From Lutjanus erythropterus (taxonomy: Eukaryota; Chordata; Actinopteri; Lutjaniformes; Lutjanidae), in contig CM034602.1 of NCBI GenBank assembly GCA_020091685.1, positions 2,860,219 to 2,924,218 on the forward strand: a stretch of DNA of 64,000 nt. The letters are read 5' to 3'. This document shows, one piece after another, positions 41,101-49,300 of the stretch; the stretch's first letter is position 1, and each line of letters opens with the position of its first letter. A program made the position numbers and the translations under genes. The notes beneath the pieces were generated by a model. That model saw only the letters and a program-made list of their open reading frames with translations, ran no database searches and was not told the origin of the DNA.

Positions 41101-44100
41101 CATCTGTGTGTTTGCTGGGTATCAGCTGTTTGCTAGCATGTCAGCCAAAACAAGCAAGAAGACGTTAGAAATGATGCATTTTTAGTTAGTTATTGTGCCC
41201 CCTAGTGGCCAAAAAATATCTTTTTAACTTAAAAGTCCAGCATTATTGTGTTTATTATTATGCTAATCAATTGATGAAGAAATGTGTAGTTGAACAGTGC
41301 CTGTAATGTGACTCCCCAGGAGGAGAGGAGACAGATGAAGGAGGACATCGAGAGGAGGAGGATGGAGGCAGCAGAGAGGATGAAGAGCCTGAGTACGTCC
41401 AGTGTGGAGGGAGACGAAACGTTCAATCCCTTCAGTCCCAAAACTCCCACACACAAGGTAAATATCAACTCACACTGCAGCCGAGGCCAAACAAAGAGTT
41501 GACCAGGCGAATCATTATTTAAGTTGCTAATATTCATTTATCAAGAAGGAGAAAGTTTCTGAGAACTTGATTATATTTCTGCAAACAATGAAAGAAAAAA
41601 ATGGTTTCTGTCGTCTTTTGAATAAGAGTTGTCCTCTGTTGTAAATGTTTGGAGTCTGTTTGAGCTCCTCAGCAGAATTAGTGATTGTGAAGATGATGAA
41701 TAAATCCACAGTGGCTGATGCTTGTTGCCAGCAGCAGAATACGTTTTAAATGACAGTTAATCCAAAAATACGCAACATAAATACAGCTCACAGGAAGTGT
41801 TGAGATGTGGTTCCACTGACAACCACTGTCCACACCACTGTCCACACCACTGTCCACAACCTGAAGATTTTCAGTTTATTGTCATAAAGGAGAAAAGACA
41901 CATATTCACATTTAAGAAGCTTCAATAAGATCAGTCTCAGAGTTTGAAAAATAACTCAAACCAATTAATTAATCATCAAATTAATTGGTGATTAATTTAA
42001 TAATCGATTAAACTATTAATCTTTGCAGCTTTAGAAACTTTTACATTTCAGTACAGTTTCTGGGAGACACAACATGTTTGAAACACACCAGTAGATTTGA
42101 ATGCAAAAGAAATATTTTTCTTATTAAGTGTAGATTTATGCATCACTAAATGACAAACTAGTTCTGATGTAGAGATTAATTAGTTGTTACTAAATATTAA
42201 ACCCAGTTCTTTAAGTTAAGTTCTGTTGGAGCTCAAGAGCTTCCTGTTTCCGTTGTTGATGGATTTTGATTGGGCAGCCACAGAGTTGTTTCCTAGCAAC
42301 CAGTTGACAAGACTTATTCTTTACTAACAAGTTTTAGTTCTGCCAGACATAACTAGTGTCGAACTAGGTTTCAGTTTCAAAGATCTGAGGAAGGATTCGG
42401 TGCTGGATTTATGAACAACTGGTGTAACTCAGTCCAGATGTGTTGGCAGCTGTTTGGTCGAGCTGCAGCTGATAACTTCAGATCCCACAGAGAGAAGAAA
42501 GGTCTTATTGTGTTTTTTTTTTTTTTGGTGAACTGTCCTTCAGCTTGGTCATCCATTAAGTTACATTAACCGGTACAGATGATTGACTGACGTCAACAAA
42601 CTCAATGACAAATAACTGTGTGTTACCTTCACAGACGATGCGTTCAGGCTCAGCTTGTAAGTTGCATGTGTGTTTGTGTTCGTGTCTGTGTGATCAGCCA
42701 GTGTGTCACCAGGAGAAGCATGCTGCGTTATCAGAGATTTCACCGATACCCGAAGTGTTTTTGGTGTGTGAGTTTGATTTGTGAGCAGTGACCTCCCTCC
42801 ATGCACAGCTGTGTTCCAGCTGCATCCTGACTGCCAGAGATGACCTCCTACTTTTTACTTCACTGTTGAATGTAGAGTCACCAAACTCCTGAAAGATGTG
42901 ATTTTCTTAACAAGTTATGATCTTGTGTGGAGCTCCTGCAGTATGATGGATACCTATATCTTGTGTGCACAAGATTGAAAGAAAAACACATTTTGGGACT
43001 TTGGATGTTAAATCGCTGATGTTTTGTTGATGTGCATGACACTGCATGTGAGTTCTGCACCTCTGCACATTCTAGTCTTTCTTGCTCATTGAACAAACAT
43101 ATTTACAACTAAAACTAAATCAGTGATTTAAACTTCGTTTACGTTGTTCAGAGTCTTGATGTCCACAAACAGTCTGTGTATCTATATGTATATATATCTC
43201 TGTATATATGTGTGTGTGTTATTTTACAAACGTAAAGAAAAACAGAAGTATAAAGTTGCATGAAATGGAAGTACTAAAGTTGTTTTAAGTACAGTACTTA
43301 AAGTATGAGACTTTGTGACTTTCCACCACTGGGTTTAGGGCCCAAATGTTAGAAAACATTGGGTCACAACAATCCCCAAAAACATATTTTCTTACTTATT
43401 CCTCATGGACTTACCCATGAAAATATTTTAGTTCCATCCTGAGGCTGAGAGATAAAAAGTTACAGAAAAGAAAAACTCACAAAAAGAACCTCGGCACAGG
43501 AATTTCAAAGACACGAGCTGTTGGTGGAAAACTGAAAATGAGCAGAAAGTTTTATTAGAAATGCAAAATGCAGCAGTACAATAGAATTTATTTCTAACAG
43601 ATGACAACAAGCTAATAAAACAGTTATTTTCATCAGAAAGTATACAACAGAAATCAGTTTCCTGTTCTGTTTCCCATCATGCTCGGGCCTTCAGTCTCCT
43701 CTGTCATCACAGCGGCGGAGCTGCTGCGATGACTCGTACGGTTTGATGAAGACCAGCAGACTCGGTTCTGTTTGTGTTGGACGGAGCCACGGCGGTCTGA
43801 GCAGAGCCGAGCTGTAATTAACACACTTATGAGCTGAGACAGCGACATGGAAAACTTCCTGCGTTTCTCTGACAAAAAAAAAAAAAGACCTCAGACGACT
43901 TCTTCTTTTTCAGATCACAGAGAGAACGGAGTCGCTGAACCGCTCGCTGAAGAAAAGGTAAATATCATCATCAGTATCTGGTGTTTTGCATCAATCCATC
44001 AAGGAAATATTCTGCATGTTGTGTGCATCATTTTGGAAACATTTCACTCCGAAATTCAGCCTGAGATTTTGGGATCTAGTACCTTTCACATTTGAACCTG

Positions 44101-46293
44101 GTATCCAGTGGTACTTTTCCTTCTGTTCTTTACTCTCTTGTGATGACAAAACTTCTCAGTTTCAGTATTGTTATATATTTAAAGCATTTTACATCCCACA
44201 CAAAACAAAATCCCTCCCTCTTCCCTCTCAAACCTGCAGCCTGGACATTTAACACGTGTGTCTTAGGAGAAGCACATGTGATATCTTTCCAGTTATGTTG
44301 TTGTTGTTACTGTAGCGCTCGTGTACTGTAATAGTATGCAATTCATGTACTGTAGATTTCATACTGTGGTTTTGGACAAACTACTAAATCTCACATACTG
44401 ATGTAGCGTACAGTTTTACTCACTAAACATACAATGTCAACATTTTAATTTGTCCAATACCTGCAAAAATAGTGACCTTCCCATCAGCCTCGGCTGTGGT
44501 TTGCAACAAAAGCCTCAAACCAAAGTGACATTAAACATGTGGTTAATGTTGAGAAATGGTTGCAGTTTGGTTTGGTTTAGGTTATGATGCATCAGTTACG
44601 CTGTATTTGTGCAACTTTTGGTTGATCTGTTGCTTTCGTTGTTCCTGTCAGAAGCAGGAAAAAAATGTTTCTGGCCACTCACTATGTTACGTTCTTAGAA
44701 TTAGTGATCGGTGGAAACTTTGCGTCTTCAAACTTTATTGCTGAAGGTAAAATAACAAAACTCGACTGAGTCACAGCTGGCAGCAGTGAAGGAGGAAGCT
44801 CATAAAAACTGAAAGCTGACATATCTCAGGACAAACGTGTGAGATAAACTTCCGCTCTGATGTCATCTCAGGTGCTGTTTCCCTCCGTCGGTCATGACAT
44901 CATCAGGTATAAACCTCTGTTTAAAAGTGGGCGTGGCTCTGCGCTCAGACATGTTGAAACAGCAAATTCAGATGGTGAACGAGGTTTCCTCCACGCTGTG
45001 AAAGAATGACATCATCCAGCAGCAGAACTCGTATCTGCAGCTGTAAAATAAAAAATCTGAGGGAGGAAGGTTCAGTGTTTGTGTTTGTAGTAAAGGTTGA
45101 GTTTGGACAGCTGGATGAAAGAATGAAACCGTCAGGAATCTGCAGAGACGTTCACACAAACCTTCATTCATTTATTCACAAACTCACAGTTAAGACAACA
45201 TCACTTCCTGGAGTCCACATGTGCTCTTCTGTCATGTGACTTCTCCTGGTTTGGATTTGCTTTGTTAACTGAAAGGAGTAATAGTGAAACGAGATCAACA
45301 CATGAAAACACAGAATTCCCAATTACACATCATCAGGAGACTGTTTAATGGAAGTATTTGAATTTTGTTTTCTTGGAGACACCTGGAGGACTGTGCATGG
45401 AAAAGTTCATATTACAGGATTTCTGCACGGTCATAAAAAGTCCTAAAAGTTTAAAATCCAATGACCTGAATTTTAGGCCTTAAAATGTCTAAAATAAGGT
45501 TTGAACAGGCCCCTAAATTGATTGTATGGTGAAGATAACATTATTTATAAAGTTGCATTGGCTTCAGTCTTGCTTTTAAATGTGTTTTTGGTGAAATATT
45601 TGTATGGATCAGGCTGTAATAACTACAGTACAAAATGTAAGCAACACCTTTGTGCAGTCATATTCAGTTGAATGTTGTAATTCTGGGACTTTGATTTTCC
45701 TTCATATCCTTCAGATTTTCTTCCAGTACATTAGGCAAAATTGCATTCAAAATGGTCCCCAAAAAGGTCATAAAAAGTTTCAAATTTAACTTTTTGAAAC
45801 CTATAGAAACCCTGTATCAACAGCAATTGCTCTTAAAAATAGAGAAATGGCAGGAACATGTTGAATTTAACAGATTTTTTGCACTGAGAACAAACTGAAA
45901 ACAGCGTAAACGAAAAACTACCATCCCACTTTCCAAAAATACCAAAAACATCAGGCTGAATTATGAAATGAAGCAAAGGACATCTTTAAAATACTTACAA
46001 GTGAAATGATGCAGCCATGAAAAGATGATGCACAATATACTGCACAGTATGTTGGTAGTATAAAGATGAAGCATGGAGAAAAATGTGTTTTATCCTTGTT
46101 ATATTCCTGAAGGTGGACTGAGGGTTCCTGAAGGCATCACAGTGACTAATCAGACCTAAATGTGTGTTTTAATTGGTTGTGTTTTGTGTTGTTTTGTTCG
46201 ATTCAGTAACAGCTTTAAGAAGACGCAGCCGCTCGTCCTGCTGCCAAAGATCGACGACAAGATGGAGCAGTACGCCCACGCTGTGGAGGTCAA

Positions 46294-46355
<62 letters not shown>

Positions 46356-49300
46356 ACAAAAGAAAGAAGACGAAAGAAAGAAAAAGTAAGATGTTGCAGC
46401 TGAACGATTGCACAAAAATTGACGGAGCTGAAAATGTGTGTGAACATGTTGAGTCAAGGGGAAAAAGCAGAAAGATAACAGGAAGAACATTTACACACAC
46501 CTGTGACAACTGTGACTCATTCAGGACAGGTTCAGGCTTATTGTCTCACCTGTACACACCTGTTGCATCGTCCAATCACACTGCTTCCACCTGTACTCAC
46601 GCTCACTTCCTCAGTCTGAACATAATGAACACCGTTATAATGCTGTTAGCGTCCCCCAGAGGCCACAGCGTTCATTACAGACACTACATGGAAGTTTGAA
46701 AGAAAAACAAGCTGAAATGCTTGTTTGGACAAATATCTTTTTTGGGAAACACTTCCTATAATTTCATGGTAAATATGTGGTAATTACCAAGGAATATATC
46801 TGACATTTCTTAGAAAAGTACCCACACATTACCTCCAAATTTCATGGTTAAATATGTGACAATTAGCAAGGACTGTTTTCATGTATGCATGAAAGTGACA
46901 CTTGCTAAGCTAACTAGCTGTAACATTTTATGTAATGGACCAAAGGAAGTGGTATCAATCTTCTTATCTGCTAGCTGATAAGAGTTTTTCCTGAAATGCT
47001 GCACTATCCCTTTAAATTGTGTGGAAGCCCTCTGGTGTTTTCTGCTCACTCAGAAGCAGCTGATGAACTTCTGGACTCTGATTGTTTAAACTCAGCTGAG
47101 GAGCAGAAAGCGGCTCTGACCCTTTTTGTGCCGAGGTCACGAACCTCTGCAGCACCTGGACGATGACATCACAGCGTCGTGTTTTTATTTCTGCATGTGT
47201 CTGACAGATATACAACGGGAAGACCTCGCGACATTCGCAGCCCCGTATTTTTATCTTTCCGCTGCCTGTTTTCACTGCTCACCTCAGGCGGTTCCCAGGC
47301 TGATTAACAGCTCGCTGGATGACCTGAGGTTAACTCGACACACTAATGAAAACATGTTTGACATAAAGAGCAGTAAAAGACAGAAATTACAGGTGTGAGC
47401 AAGAAAGAATATTCTCCATAAATCAGTGCTGAGATTGTCTTTATATCTTATTCTCAGGCCTGAGCACCGACATCCTGAAACTGAATTATTGTTTTTATTT
47501 CACAGAACAGATCACATTTTTGGCAGCTTAACAAAATTCAATCATAGTGGAAATTTAAGTGCGAAAGAGGTTTCACCCATGGGCGTTGCAAAAAGGCTTG
47601 GCCACACCCCTTAAAACTCAGCCCCAGCAGCACATTTCTATGCTGACAGTTATTTTTTTTAAAATATTCTTCTTGAGACAAAGTGATTTGTAGTTGGTTG
47701 AAGGTCTTTAAAGAAATAACTGAGCAGTCACTACATCAGAAGTGTGTAGCTTCCGTCTGTCCAATCAGAAGGCAGCACAGCCCGTGACCATAGTATTACT
47801 AAAAACATGAAAATTAGGAGGTTGTCATGTGACAGCATTACCGAACACTCACCAGCCCAGGTTTCTGTTGTTGTTGTTGTGCAGAACGCCCAGGAGACCC
47901 GGGCAGTGAAGGCATCGCTGACCGACCTGCCCAACTCACCTGAGGTCGTCACCTCCAAGAAGAACCTGTTTGAGGCCGGAGAAGCCTGGGGTCAGAGTCC
48001 CACCAAGGGAGCCACCTGCAAGGTAAGAACACACTCACAGAGCTGTTTTTTTTTTGTTTTTATTTATTAGCTTAGGTTTTTTAACAGCTATACGACACTG
48101 TGAGTCAGACTGATGGTGGAAGAGTCTGTGTGCACTCAACACTTGTGAGCATTAATGAACATCGTTTCTGTTTTTTAAATCAGGACACTGAGGGGTTGAA
48201 GGTGGGCGTGGCCGATCTCATCACTCAGTGGGTGAAGGGTCCGTCTGACAGCAGCAGACAGTCGCCCTGCAAACCAACAGTAAGTCACAAACACGACATC
48301 AACATGCTTAATTCTCCCTTTTCAGCCCAGACGTGTTGTTCACTTTCCTCTCTGTGGCGTCCTCCTCTGTGGACTCATTTATTATTATAATTATTATTAT
48401 AAATTATAATAATTATTATAATTTATTAAAGTTTCTGAGGAAAAACTCAAGGTGTACAACTGAACTCTGAGCTGTGATTCAAGAGGAAAATAGATCTTAA
48501 AGCAAAAACCAGACTGAAACAAAAAAAAAGAGCTTTTGTTTGATTTTACACCATAAAAATGATCTGAAATGTTTCTCATTTCTAAATAATCAAAAAATAA
48601 ACACAAGAACTGAGTGAAGGAATCATTTTTCTGTACTTAAGTTTCTGGTTTTTGAGATAAAGTCGACCCACGTGTGTCTAACAGGCTTTACTGCAGTAAA
48701 GACACAACCTGAGTGTAGAAACCGATCTGACAGTGATGTGAGGTGTTCAGGTGCAGCTTCAGAGTTTGTTATCTGAGGTTTCCCCCCTGTGGAGGAACAA
48801 GATACAACAATATCAAAAAAGCTTCCTCCTGTACTCTACCTGTGAGGAAATTTTGAATCAGAAAAAAAAATCTATTATTTAAATTTATTTTATTCATCTT
48901 TTTGAATGTTTTTCTTACTCTGTGTTGTTATTATTTGAAACTTTTTGAAAGACTGAAAGCAAAGATGCAAACACTATGCGCTGGAACTAATTCTTGACAA
49001 ACAACAGTGTATCATCCACACACAACTTCTGTGCTGTGTGGGTTGCCAGATTTGCTCTGTGATCAGAGCTGCAACGATTTGTCAATTAATCGATTAGTTG
49101 ATTCAGAAAAAGAGCTGCCAACCCTTTTGTTGTCAAAATGTCAAACATTTGCTGGTTGCTGCGTCTTAAATGTGAGGACTCGCTGATGATTTTTTATGAC
49201 AGTAGGTGAATATCTTTGGGTTTTCAGCTGTTGGTTTGGCAAAAGAAGCAATTTGAACACGTCACTTTTGGCTCTAGGAATATAGACTAAATGATTAATC

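Larger units (their letters stand above)
41458..43913 (+). other. lsp1 intron 6 (2.5 kb)
   Basis: No coding exon is recognised. It holds a 12-bp triplicate (41823-41858), a GCTGCA-type repeat (41868-42040), an X-box-like motif (42288-42300) and a TA/GT-rich run near 43183-43220. Confidence 0.6.

Noticed and set aside
46160..46699. 179-residue open frame through the CA repeat
   Set aside because: Only the exon 8 part is coding; upstream it lacks a start supported by splicing and downstream it is a His-Thr run in an intron. Kept only as a possible intron-retention product.
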